From Ignavibacteriales bacterium (GTDB lineage Bacteria > Bacteroidota > Ignavibacteria > UBA10030 > SZUA-254), in the NCBI GenBank assembly GCA_016207985.1, contig JACQYX010000343.1:1-6349 (forward strand): a DNA stretch of 6,349 bases, read 5' to 3'. The position numbers were made by a program, and so were the translations under genes. Below the pieces are notes generated by a model. The model had not been told where the DNA came from, made no database searches, and saw nothing but the letters and a program-made list of their open reading frames with translations. Positions 1 through 6,182 of this stretch are shown here, in pieces. Each line of letters begins with the position of its first letter. Positions within the stretch are counted from its first letter, which is position 1.

Positions 1-147
1 AAGCCCTGCCCCTGAATTGTTAAACCACTTACCTAACTCTTCGTGAACTACAAAAGGAATTTTCTTCAGTGTCAGAAAACCAAGAAGGTCTTCAGTTACT
101 TCTTTGATTGCCGGCTTACGAATATTTCCGATGATGCCAAATTTCAT
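1..147 (-). CDS. nadK: NAD kinase, N-terminal fragment (runs off left edge)
   Basis: This is the first 49 codons of a gene reading leftwards off the window, starting at the ATG at 147-145. The product begins MKFGIIGNIRKPAIKEVTED, a short beta strand and a basic loop followed by a helix, as at the N-terminus of bacterial NAD kinases (ATP-NAD kinase, which makes NADP+ from NAD+ in the cytoplasm). The catalytic GGDGT motif of the family lies further in and is outside the window, so the identification rests on the N-terminal pattern and on context. The start is 5 bases after the stop of the DUF1844 gene, so the two are probably cotranscribed and translationally linked. The ribosome binding site is weak. 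Nothing suggests the gene is broken; it is simply cut by the window edge. Another Rossmann-like enzyme with a similar opening strand remains possible. Confidence 0.72.
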   Translation of the reverse strand, partial: MKFGIIGNIRKPAIKEVTEDLLGFLTLKKIPFVVHEELGKWFNNSGAGL

Positions 148-152
148 GATAC

Positions 153-470
153 TTAGGTCGATGTTTGTGGTTGATCCGATGATTGAGTCGTGGGTGGTGT
201 TTTTTGTGCCTTAGCGACCTCATCGACATAATTGAGTTTCAGCTCTTGTAGAACAGTTGTGAACATCCGCTCTTCTTCTGGTGTGAGATTGGCTTTCATT
301 TTATTGTACATCATATCGAGTATATCGATAGAGATTTGTGCCTGTGGCAGGTCTTGTTCGATTTTATCCGATATTGGATTTTTAAGTTTACCCATATGCT
401 GCAACGCAGCAGTCTGAAACATCAAAATAAGCTGTATAAGAAGGAATTCGTCTTTCTTTACTTGATCCAT
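153..470 (-). CDS. DUF1844 family protein
   Basis: This small, probably cytoplasmic protein of 105 residues has unknown biochemical function. The core matches the DUF1844 pattern: a hydrophobic first helix (FLLIQLILMFQTAALQHMGKL, roughly residues 9-29), a short loop with the lysine/proline turn KNPIS, an acidic-to-helical stretch with DLPQAQISIDILDMMYNKM, and the signature NLTPEEERMFTTVLQELKLNYV near residues 62-83. The C-terminal tail is rich in Gln, Thr, Pro and Ser and looks disordered. I chose the ATG at 470-468 because the family normally begins a few residues before the first helix. A TTG at 521 would add 17 residues (MFFRYKFHNFLNNFDII), which are not family-like. The frame stays open further upstream, but no better start is seen. 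The gene sits 5 bases before nadK. DUF1844 is known mainly as a conserved bacterial domain; no reaction can be assigned. Confidence 0.82.
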   Translation of the reverse strand: MDQVKKDEFLLIQLILMFQTAALQHMGKLKNPISDKIEQDLPQAQISIDILDMMYNKMKANLTPEEERMFTTVLQELKLNYVDEVAKAQKTPPTTQSSDQPQTST

Positions 471-583
471 AATTATATCAAAATTGTTGAGAAAATTATG
501 AAATTTATATCTGAAAAACAAACAATCAAAAGGATAATCTCCCGAAATACTTGCAAACTTCCCGATAGCTCCTTCAGATTTTT
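471..583. other. Gap between glycosyltransferase and DUF1844 genes
   Basis: This AT-rich noncoding stretch of 113 bases lies between the stop of the glycosyltransferase gene and the chosen ATG of the DUF1844 gene, both on the minus strand. It is the longest gap inside the minus-strand gene run, so it is the likeliest place for an internal promoter. A perfect TATAAT hexamer (minus strand, 477-472) lies just before the DUF1844 ATG, but I see no good -35 element at the right distance. No hairpin followed by a T-run was found, so there is no clear terminator after the glycosyltransferase. Confidence 0.4.
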
Positions 584-1363
584 CTAATGTGAACTTTTGG
601 GAAGTCTACGGTTCATCTCTCTCAACTTAGCATACTTCACAAACACATAATTCGCCGATAAAAGAGAAAGAACAAAACCATGCATCCCATCGAGGAAACC
701 GCGGTGGAGAAAAAACATCTTAAAGAAAAGGTAAGGCGGACGGACGAGTAGATCAAAGTACGAACTTCTCTTCCCACCATCAGCTAAATCTTCTGCGGCT
801 AAAGTTGTATAACGATTGAATTTCACTAAGTAATGGAAGAGTGTATCATCTGTGAAATGTAAAATGTCTGAGTTGAGCTTACCAACATTTCCCGATACTT
901 CAAGTTTCTCGTGAACACGCATTTCTTTAAATTTAACTGCGCTGCATTTAAAGAGTCGTGTAACATAACCCGGATACCAACCGCAGTGCTTAATCCACTT
1001 GCCGAGGAAATATGCCCGACGTGCAATCTCATATCCCACATACTCATCGGAAGCTTCCGATAGCAATTGTTTAATTTCAAGCGCCAACTTCGGAGTTACA
1101 CGCTCATCCGCATCGAGCCAGAGAATCCATTCGTTGGATACTTTTTGAAGTGCGAAGTTCTTTGCCGCTGCAAACCCTTTCCATTCGGTGATAAATATCT
1201 TCGTCGTAAATTGTGCGGCATTCTCAACTGTTTCATCTGTGCTTTTCGCATCAACTACGATAATCTCATCTGCCCAAGCAACGCTTCGAAGACAACCAAT
1301 AATATTTTTTTCTTCGTTGTGTGTTATAACGATAACGGAAAGCTTAACAGATGTGCTCTTCAC
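584..1363 (-). CDS. Family 2 glycosyltransferase (WaaE/KdtX-like)
   Basis: This is a 259-residue GT-A fold glycosyltransferase that probably adds a sugar from a nucleotide-sugar donor to a lipopolysaccharide core or other cell-envelope glycan at the inner face of the membrane. The N-terminus has the family 2 strand LSVIVITHNEEKNI (8-21), then ADEIIVVDAKSTDET (31-45) with the donor-binding Asp38, and WILWLDADERV (79-89) with the DxD-type metal site at D84-D86. The middle motif GWYPGYVTRLFK (128-139) and RVHEKLE (149-155) fit the beta-1,4-glucosyltransferase/WaaE subgroup. A hydrophobic, aromatic C-terminal part (about 203-243, with HRGFLDGMHGF) probably lies on the membrane. The start is GTG, and its first 4 bases overlap the stop of the preceding gene (GTGA), which suggests translational coupling. 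Length is typical for the subgroup. The exact sugar and acceptor cannot be told from sequence. Sure of the family, less of the pathway. Confidence 0.9.
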   Translation of the reverse strand: MKSTSVKLSVIVITHNEEKNIIGCLRSVAWADEIIVVDAKSTDETVENAAQFTTKIFITEWKGFAAAKNFALQKVSNEWILWLDADERVTPKLALEIKQLLSEASDEYVGYEIARRAYFLGKWIKHCGWYPGYVTRLFKCSAVKFKEMRVHEKLEVSGNVGKLNSDILHFTDDTLFHYLVKFNRYTTLAAEDLADGGKRSSYFDLLVRPPYLFFKMFFLHRGFLDGMHGFVLSLLSANYVFVKYAKLREMNRRLPKSSH

Positions 1364-1710
1364 GGATTTGTGTATCGCTGTTTGATTTTATGAACTTCTT
1401 CGATGGAGGTTGGCGGCATAAATCCTGTACCATCATTCGATCTCATCTGATATTCCCAGACTTTCGAATACTGAATCAGTACTGCGATTGCTTCCAAGCG
1501 AGCAGTTATAAATCCATAAATCCCTTTTTTATATTCTTTTCGGAAAATGAATGAGTGATAGAGTGCCTTCAACACTTGAGTAACAATTTTTATTCGGGTG
1601 ATCCTCGATTCCGACTTTATTCTTTCAAGAACTTCCAGCGATGTAGATTCGTTGATCCGATCGATAAACTGAGCAATCGTCTCTTGTTGTTGCTGGATTG
1701 CAGGCTCCAT
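1360..1710 (-). CDS. Hypothetical protein between leuS and glycosyltransferase
   Basis: I do not recognise this 116-residue protein. It starts with a Gln-rich, probably helical segment (MEPAIQQQQETIAQFIDRIN), followed by mostly helical charged sequence with alternating basic and hydrophobic residues (SRITRIKIVTQVLKALYHSFIFRKEYKKGIYGFITARLEAIAVLI, about 35-79). It ends in a looser tail with NDGTGFMPPTSIEEV. There is no signal peptide, no clear transmembrane helix, and no cysteine or metal motif, so it is likely a small cytoplasmic helical protein. The ATG directly follows the leuS stop (TGAATG), with a weak GGTG upstream. Its own stop overlaps the glycosyltransferase GTG start by 4 bases. Such tight packing on both sides is the main argument that it is real and cotranslated with its neighbours. 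A role as an adaptor or regulator of either neighbour would be guesswork. Confidence 0.78.
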   Translation of the reverse strand: MEPAIQQQQETIAQFIDRINESTSLEVLERIKSESRITRIKIVTQVLKALYHSFIFRKEYKKGIYGFITARLEAIAVLIQYSKVWEYQMRSNDGTGFMPPTSIEEVHKIKQRYTNP

Positions 1711-4233
1711 TCACTTCACCACTAAGCTGACAAGTTTATTTTTCACCACGACGATCTTAACGATCTGTTTACCGTCGAGATGACGCTTAACATTTTCATC
1801 TTCCATAACCAGTTTCTTTAGCGCTTCATCATCAAGGTCTTTCGGCACTTGGAACTTCGAACGAACTTTACCATTCACTTGCACAACCATCTCTATCGAG
1901 GCAACTTCGGTTTTTGCCTCATCATATCGGGGCCAGGGCTCGTAAGCGAGTGAAGTTTTATGTCCCAATTTCCACCAAAGTTCTTCGGCAATGTGCGGGG
2001 CAAATGGTGAAAGCAGCAGAACGAACGTTTCCATCAGACATTTCGGTTTGACTTCACGATTCAAAAATTCGTTCACAAAAATCATCATCTGCGAAATCGC
2101 AGTATTGAAGTTTAGTCCCTCGATATCGCGTGTAACCTTCTTGATTGTCTGGTGCATCAATCTCTCATCGTCGGGATTTATAGAGATTTCCTTTATCGAA
2201 GAATTGAGATTTCCGTTTTGATCAACAATCATTCTCCAGACACGATTCAAGAAACGATGCAGACCCTCAACGCCGCGTGTCGACCATGGTTTTGTATCAA
2301 CGAGAGGTCCCATGAACATCTCGAACAAGCGCATCGAGTCGGCTCCGTATTCTTTGACAACATCATCTGGATTCACAACATTACCACGCGACTTCGACAT
2401 CTTCTGTCCATCTTCACCAAGGATCGTTCCTTGATTGATGAGTCGTTTGAACGGTTCATTCGTCGATACATAACCTAAATCGTACAGAACTTTATGCCAG
2501 AAGCGTGCGTAGAGCAAATGGAGAACGGCATGTTCAGCACCACCAACATACAAGTCGATAGGCATCCAATATTTTTCTTTTTCCTTCGAGACAAGTTCCT
2601 TATCATTGTTGGGATCGATGTACCGAAGATAATACCAGCAAGAACCAGCCCATTGAGGCATAGTATGAGTTTCACGCCGTGCGGGTTTGCTTGTCGCAGG
2701 ATCCGTCGTGTTCACCCACCTAGGAATTGTTGCTAAAACCGATTCACCCGTCTCGCTCGGTTTGTAGGATTTACTTTCGGGTAATAAAATTGGAAGATCA
2801 GTTTCGGGTAAATCTTTTACTGTTCCATCTTCGAGATAGATTAGCGGAAACGGTTCGCCCCAATATCGTTGACGTGAAAAAAGCCAATCTCGCAGCTTGT
2901 AATTGATCGATCGCTTCCCAAGTCCTTTCTTCTCTAACCACTCTGCCATTCGGATTTTAGCGTCTTTAGTTGATAATCCGTTGAGTGATACTTCATCGTT
3001 AGTGGAATTGACAGCTTTTCCATCACCTGTGTAAGCTTCTTTAGCGATGTCACCACCAGAAACAACTTCAACAATTGGGAGATTGAATTGCTTGGCGAAC
3101 TCGTAATCGCGTTCATCATGTCCCGGTACAGCCATGATTGCTCCAGTGCCGTAGGTAATGAATACATAATCGGCAATCCAGATTGGGATATTTTTCTTCG
3201 TCGCTGGATTTATTGCATATGCCCCTGTGAACACTCCGGTTTTCTTTTTATCAAGGGCAATCCGATCAAGCTCACTCTTCATCTTTGCCTGATTCCGATA
3301 ATCATCAACGATCTTCCTTTTTTCAGGAGTTGTGATCTCATCAACGAGTGGATGTTCGGGTGCAAGCACCATATACATTGCACCGAACATTGTATCCGCA
3401 CGAGTTGTAAACACACGGATTGATTTGTTAGATCCATAAATCTTAAAATCGGCTTCAGCACCTTCTGAGCGTCCGATCCAGTTGCGCTGCATCTCCAAGA
3501 TGCCGGTGGGCCAATTTAGATCGGCTAAATCTTTTTCAAGTCGTTCTGCGTAAGCGGTTATCCGAAGCATCCACTGTCGCATTGCACGCCGTTCGACTGT
3601 GTAACCTTTACTCACCCACTCATCGACTTCTTCGTTGGCAAGAACAGTTCCAAGCTCTGGACACCAGTTCACAGGCATCTCGGCTAAATATGCAAGTCGG
3701 TGTTTTGAAATGTAATCGTACTTTTCTTTCTCTGAAAGATTTGGTGGGATCGGCAGCTCAGATATCGGTCTCGCTTTATTTAGCTTGTTATTGTACCACG
3801 AATTATAAATCTTCAGGAAAATCCACTGTGTCCATTTATAATATTTCGGATCGGTCGTGTTCACTTCACGCGACCAATCGTACGACAAGCCGAGCATTTT
3901 TATCTGTCGTTTGAATGTTGCAATATTTTGTTCTGTGGTTATGCTTGGATGTATCCCCGTTTGCATCGCGTATCGTTCCGCAGGCAGACCAAATGCATCC
4001 CATCCCATAGGATGCAATACGTTATATCCGTTCATTCGTTTGAAGCGGGTATAAATATCCGTAGCAGTGTAACCCTCCGGATGACCTACGTGTAAACCTG
4101 AGCCGGATGGATATGGAAACATATCGAGGATATAAAGTTTTTGTTTGGCAGTGCCTTCAACGACCCTGAAAGTCTGATGGTCGTCCCAATATTTCTGCCA
4201 CTTCTTTTCGATTTCTAAAAATGGATATGCCAT
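1711..4233 (-). CDS. leuS: Leucyl-tRNA synthetase
   Basis: This complete class I aminoacyl-tRNA synthetase of 840 residues charges tRNA-Leu with leucine in the cytoplasm. The ATP-binding HIGH motif is HVGH (48-51) inside the family signature [21 protein letters not shown], and the second motif is KMSKS (611-615). The CP1 editing domain, which hydrolyses mischarged tRNA, is present with TTRADT (276-281) and GHDERD (371-376). The two aspartates of that motif correspond to those known from E. coli LeuRS. The anticodon-binding helical part ([10 protein letters not shown], about 659-668) and the C-terminal domain ([15 protein letters not shown], ending [13 protein letters not shown]) are intact. 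The loop after VLANEEV (197-203) has none of the zinc-binding cysteines found in E. coli, and the roughly 50-residue leucine-specific insertion before KMSKS is absent. An insertion with [11 protein letters not shown] lies at 154-164. It is first in the minus-strand gene run. The ATG at 4233 has only a poor ribosome binding site. Confidence 0.98.
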   Translation of the reverse strand: MAYPFLEIEKKWQKYWDDHQTFRVVEGTAKQKLYILDMFPYPSGSGLHVGHPEGYTATDIYTRFKRMNGYNVLHPMGWDAFGLPAERYAMQTGIHPSITTEQNIATFKRQIKMLGLSYDWSREVNTTDPKYYKWTQWIFLKIYNSWYNNKLNKARPISELPIPPNLSEKEKYDYISKHRLAYLAEMPVNWCPELGTVLANEEVDEWVSKGYTVERRAMRQWMLRITAYAERLEKDLADLNWPTGILEMQRNWIGRSEGAEADFKIYGSNKSIRVFTTRADTMFGAMYMVLAPEHPLVDEITTPEKRKIVDDYRNQAKMKSELDRIALDKKKTGVFTGAYAINPATKKNIPIWIADYVFITYGTGAIMAVPGHDERDYEFAKQFNLPIVEVVSGGDIAKEAYTGDGKAVNSTNDEVSLNGLSTKDAKIRMAEWLEKKGLGKRSINYKLRDWLFSRQRYWGEPFPLIYLEDGTVKDLPETDLPILLPESKSYKPSETGESVLATIPRWVNTTDPATSKPARRETHTMPQWAGSCWYYLRYIDPNNDKELVSKEKEKYWMPIDLYVGGAEHAVLHLLYARFWHKVLYDLGYVSTNEPFKRLINQGTILGEDGQKMSKSRGNVVNPDDVVKEYGADSMRLFEMFMGPLVDTKPWSTRGVEGLHRFLNRVWRMIVDQNGNLNSSIKEISINPDDERLMHQTIKKVTRDIEGLNFNTAISQMMIFVNEFLNREVKPKCLMETFVLLLSPFAPHIAEELWWKLGHKTSLAYEPWPRYDEAKTEVASIEMVVQVNGKVRSKFQVPKDLDDEALKKLVMEDENVKRHLDGKQIVKIVVVKNKLVSLVVK

Positions 4234-4242
4234 AGTGTTTTT

Positions 4243-4271
4243 AAAATAAGGAAATTAGATCGTATTAACAA
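4243..4271 (-). promoter_or_regulatory. Possible leuS promoter
   Basis: On the minus strand a TTGTTA hexamer (4271-4266) and a TATTTT hexamer (4248-4243) are 17 bases apart, each matching 4 of 6 positions of the sigma-70 consensus. The second ends only 9 bases before the leuS ATG, so a transcript from here would have almost no leader, which would agree with the poor ribosome binding site. AT-rich sequence makes chance matches easy, and Bacteroidota-type promoters differ from this consensus. Confidence 0.22.
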
Positions 4272-4332
4272 GGATTGATGCCTTAACGCATAATAATACC
4301 GGCGATGAGAATTGATAAATTAATTTTTTTTC

Positions 4333-4361
4333 TTGACTTTCATTTTAAAAAGTTCGATATT
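4333..4361 (+). promoter_or_regulatory. Possible recombinase promoter
   Basis: TTGACT (4333-4338, 5 of 6 to the -35 consensus) is followed after 17 bases by GATATT (4356-4361, 4 of 6 to the -10 consensus). The predicted start would fall near 4368, giving a leader of about 40 bases with the GGAG ribosome binding site. A nearby TATAAA (4369-4374) is too far from this -35 hexamer to pair with it. Confidence 0.33.
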
Positions 4362-4407
4362 CCTACCATATAAATTATAGAAGTAAAATTCTTGTGGAGT
4401 ACATTTC

Positions 4408-5328
4408 GTGAGAGAACCTGCAGCAAAGTTTGGATTCTATGAGACCATTCGGCGCGAGATGCGGCTGCGGAATTATAGTAATAAAACAATCAAATCGTAT
4501 TTGAGTTGTCTGCGAAACTTTGTTGCATATTTGAAACCGAAACATCCTCGTGATGTTAGTGAGAGTTTAATAAAAGATTATCTTCTTCATTTGATTGAGG
4601 AAAAAAGATTTACAGCAGGAACAGTGAACCAAGCATTTAATGCACTCAGGTTTTTGTATGTCGACTTGTACGAGAAGCCATTTGTCATTGGGAAATTACC
4701 TCGACCACAGAGAGAAAAGAAGCTGCCTGATGTTTTGAACGAAGAAGAAGTAATAAGAATTTTCAGAGAAGTGCATAATTTAAAACATAGAACAATGTTG
4801 ATGATAGCATACGCAAGCGGTTTACGAGTGAGTGAACTGGTTCGATTAAGAATAGAAGATATCGACGGCAAACGCGGACTAATTCATATACGCGATGCGA
4901 AGGGGAAAAAAGACCGTTTCACTTTATTTCCAGAATCGTTGCGAGAACAACTATTAGCATATTGGAAAGCGTACAAACTCGGAACCAGCGGTTGGCTTTT
5001 CCCCGGGGATACGGCGAGCAGACATTTAGCAGCCCGCAGTATTCAGGCAGTATTGAAAAGAGCTATTATAGCTGGCGGCATAACAAAGCCCGTTTCTATG
5101 CATTCACTGCGGCACTCATTTGCGACTCATCTTCTCGAGCACGGAACGGACTTGCGATATATACAAGCATTGCTGGGGCACCAAAGCGTACGCACTAAAG
5201 AGGTGTATACACACGTAAGCACTAAAAGTATAGGGCAAGTGCGAAGTCCTCTCGATTTCCTGATGTGGAAAGACGAACATGTTTTACCACCTCATACAGA
5301 GAAAGTGCTTAAAACAGAAAATAAATGA
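4408..5328 (+). CDS. Tyrosine recombinase (Xer/integron-integrase-like)
   Basis: This complete 306-residue site-specific recombinase of the tyrosine integrase family cuts and rejoins DNA through a covalent 3'-phosphotyrosine. The N-terminal SAM-like core-binding domain spans about residues 8-92 (FYETIRREMRLRNYSNKTIKSYL; TVNQAFNALRFLY). The catalytic domain follows, with Arg140 (ASGLRVSELVRL), Lys165 (AKGKKDR), His232 and Arg235 (HSLRHSFATHLL), His258 (LLGHQSV) and the nucleophile Tyr267 (VYTHV). All catalytic residues are present. The stretch ITKPVSMHSLRHSFATHLL and the closing VRSPLDFL resemble IntI integron integrases, but the IntI-specific insertion before HxxR is missing, so it is a simple Xer-type relative. 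The start is GTG at 4408 with GGAG at 4396-4399, 8 bases upstream. It diverges from leuS and is followed by two inverted repeats that may be its targets. A role in dimer resolution is possible, but no dif site was seen. Confidence 0.93.
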   Translation: MREPAAKFGFYETIRREMRLRNYSNKTIKSYLSCLRNFVAYLKPKHPRDVSESLIKDYLLHLIEEKRFTAGTVNQAFNALRFLYVDLYEKPFVIGKLPRPQREKKLPDVLNEEEVIRIFREVHNLKHRTMLMIAYASGLRVSELVRLRIEDIDGKRGLIHIRDAKGKKDRFTLFPESLREQLLAYWKAYKLGTSGWLFPGDTASRHLAARSIQAVLKRAIIAGGITKPVSMHSLRHSFATHLLEHGTDLRYIQALLGHQSVRTKEVYTHVSTKSIGQVRSPLDFLMWKDEHVLPPHTEKVLKTENK

Positions 5329-5350
5329 TAAATCTAAAAAAAATAAACAC

Positions 5351-5416
5351 GCTACACTTCACGAAACGCTATTCTTCACAGTGTGTTTCGAATAGTGATG
5401 TTTCGTGTAGTGAAGC
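5351..5416. repeat. Long imperfect palindrome with GTTTCG repeats
   Basis: The left arm (5351-5374) and right arm (5390-5416) are inverted copies around a 15-base loop. The outer 17 positions match at 15 sites, the two mismatches being an A/T swap. A 3-base bulge follows, and then a perfect 6-base match, CTATTC against GAATAG. The right side also contains two tandem 15-mers that each begin GTTTCG (5385-5399 and 5400-5414, 12 of 15 identical). A third copy lies inverted in the left arm (5367-5353), matching the second at 13 of 15 positions. Direct plus inverted short units next to a tyrosine recombinase gene resemble a recombinase binding region, but a transcript hairpin or a dispersed palindromic element are alternatives. 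Confidence 0.8.
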
Positions 5417-5436
5417 AATATTGCGTCATTACAGAT

Positions 5437-5488
5437 GATGCGCAACATTCGCTCCGCACTTCGTGCTTCGCTCAAAGCGTTGCGCATC
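5437..5488 (+). repeat. attC-like inverted repeat
   Basis: Perfect 10-base inverted arms GATGCGCAAC (5437-5446) and GTTGCGCATC (5479-5488) enclose 32 bases that contain a smaller hairpin, GCAC-TTC-GTGC (5456-5466). The arm ends fit the integron attC outer boxes: GCGCAAC against RYYYAAC and GTTGCGC against GTTRRRY, each 6 of 7. The inner flanks ATTCG and CTCAAAGC also resemble those of known attC sites. The inner L-box pairing expected of a true attC is weak here. The following gene begins 19 bases after the putative GTTGCGC core, the spacing seen for cassette genes. The inverted repeat is certain; the attC reading is tentative. Confidence 0.45.
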
Positions 5489-5492
5489 GTTG

Positions 5493-5498
5493 AAGGAG
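5493..5498 (+). promoter_or_regulatory. Strong ribosome binding site AAGGAG
   Basis: AAGGAG lies 6 bases before the ATG at 5505 and decides that start over an in-frame GTG at 5463, which sits inside the attC-like hairpin. It is the best Shine-Dalgarno site in the window. The other genes have weak or short sites. Confidence 0.85.
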
Positions 5499-5504
5499 AT
5501 TACA

Positions 5505-6182
5505 ATGAGTGAAAATGAACAACTGAAGTCGTACATCGATAAGGTACTTGGTTACATTCGTGGCGACATTGACCATCTGAAGAAACAGAAGGTCACTGTC
5601 AGCTTTCCATATCTATTCCTCACTTTCGCTGGTATAGATTTCCTCGGAGGTCTTCAACACGGTTTTTCGGGACAGAATAGCAGATTTCGAAGCTCATGGT
5701 TTATAGCAACGTGGATGTCAAAGGTAAATTCCCAATACGCCGCCAACTATCAAGACGAAGCCAAAAGTCTAGGATCGTATCTCTATGCTTTTGCAAGAAG
5801 TGGATTATTCCACATGGCTTGCGTGCAGCGTTCAGTCAATGTCGATGCAGATGAGATGAACCGAAATTTCCATCTTTGTTATTCTTCCCAAAATGGAACG
5901 ACCGTATTCTTCCACGCTATCCAATTTGCGGAGGATTTCATAGGAGCTTGTGATCTGTTCTTGGCCGATCTCTTTTCGGACCAAGCAAAAGTTCATACCG
6001 CCATGAACAATCTAGAACAGGACCAAACTTCGAGCATCAGCCGGGAGGATTCATTTTCCATTGTATCTCTGTTCCTTCCCTTGCCTTCCGAGAGAATGTC
6101 ATCACCACCAACTTTTCCAACAGGTTCTGTTATTCCAACCTCGTCTGGCACACAAGCACCACCATTCGGGAGATCACGATGA
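5505..6182 (+). CDS. Unrecognised protein with HEPN-like RX4H motif
   Basis: I do not recognise this 225-residue protein. It has no signal peptide and should be cytoplasmic. Residues 1-55 are a charged helix (MSENEQLKSYIDKVLGYIRGDIDHLKKQ) followed by a hydrophobic one (FPYLFLTFAGIDFLGGLQHGF). The middle (about 64-105) has WFIATWMSKVNSQYA and then YLYAFARSGLFHMA. Here R98 to H103 forms an RX4H pattern like the catalytic motif of HEPN RNases, preceded by helical sequence as in that fold. A further helix, HAIQFAEDFIGACDLFLADLF (136-157), follows. The last 50 or so residues are rich in Pro, Ser and Thr and look disordered. The start at 5505 is set by AAGGAG. Its stop overlaps the next ATG by 4 bases (ATGA), so it is probably translationally coupled to the lipoprotein. 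A HEPN assignment rests on one motif and is only a suggestion. Confidence 0.85.
   Translation: MSENEQLKSYIDKVLGYIRGDIDHLKKQKVTVSFPYLFLTFAGIDFLGGLQHGFSGQNSRFRSSWFIATWMSKVNSQYAANYQDEAKSLGSYLYAFARSGLFHMACVQRSVNVDADEMNRNFHLCYSSQNGTTVFFHAIQFAEDFIGACDLFLADLFSDQAKVHTAMNNLEQDQTSSISREDSFSIVSLFLPLPSERMSSPPTFPTGSVIPTSSGTQAPPFGRSR

Larger units (their letters stand above)
4234..4407. other. Divergent intergenic region, leuS / recombinase
   Basis: This AT-rich stretch of 174 bases separates leuS (leftward) from the recombinase (rightward), so it must carry promoters for both unless the recombinase is read from elsewhere. It includes a T-run at 4323-4331 and a second AT-rich block at 4368-4380. I found no strong inverted repeat and no recognisable tRNA, riboswitch or T-box, although a T-box would be plausible before leuS in Firmicutes. 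Its absence agrees with a non-Firmicute host. Confidence 0.6.
5329..5504. other. Structured noncoding region after the recombinase
   Basis: This 176-base stretch lies between the recombinase stop and the next start codon. It begins with an A-rich block (5335-5348), then holds a long imperfect palindrome, a short spacer (5417-5436), a second palindrome with perfect 10-base arms, and a ribosome binding site. Neither palindrome is followed by a T-run on the plus strand, so neither looks like an intrinsic terminator for the recombinase. No clear promoter hexamers were found between the palindromes. Confidence 0.75.

Noticed and set aside
519..521. TTG start for the DUF1844 gene, giving 122 residues
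   Set aside because: The added 17 residues do not look like the family N-terminus, and the ATG at 470 sits just before the conserved first helix.
1067..1393. Plus-strand open frame opposite the glycosyltransferase
   Set aside because: It is antisense to a well-conserved glycosyltransferase sequence, and its Cys/Phe-rich translation is typical of a shadow frame.
2934..3461. Open frames on either strand inside leuS (for example 2934-3176 and 3088-3423)
   Set aside because: They are shadows of a clearly conserved leuS reading frame and encode nothing family-like.
4282..4288. CCTTAAC as an attI-like core site upstream of the recombinase
   Set aside because: It is a single short match at 6 of 7 in an AT-rich region, with no second binding element nearby, so chance is the simpler explanation.
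5335..5416. Intrinsic terminator reading on the minus strand (palindrome followed by a T-run complementary to 5335-5348)
   Set aside because: The T-run is separated from the stem by several bases, and no minus-strand gene lies to the right that would need it. On the plus strand there is no T-run after the palindrome.
5463..5465. GTG start giving a 14-residue longer RX4H protein
   Set aside because: It lies within the palindrome with no ribosome binding site, whereas the ATG at 5505 has AAGGAG at ideal spacing.
5452..5498. Sequestration of the AAGGAG site by CTCC at 5452-5455 as a riboregulator
   Set aside because: Only 4 base pairs are available, and that segment is part of the stronger hairpin, so no convincing switch can be drawn.
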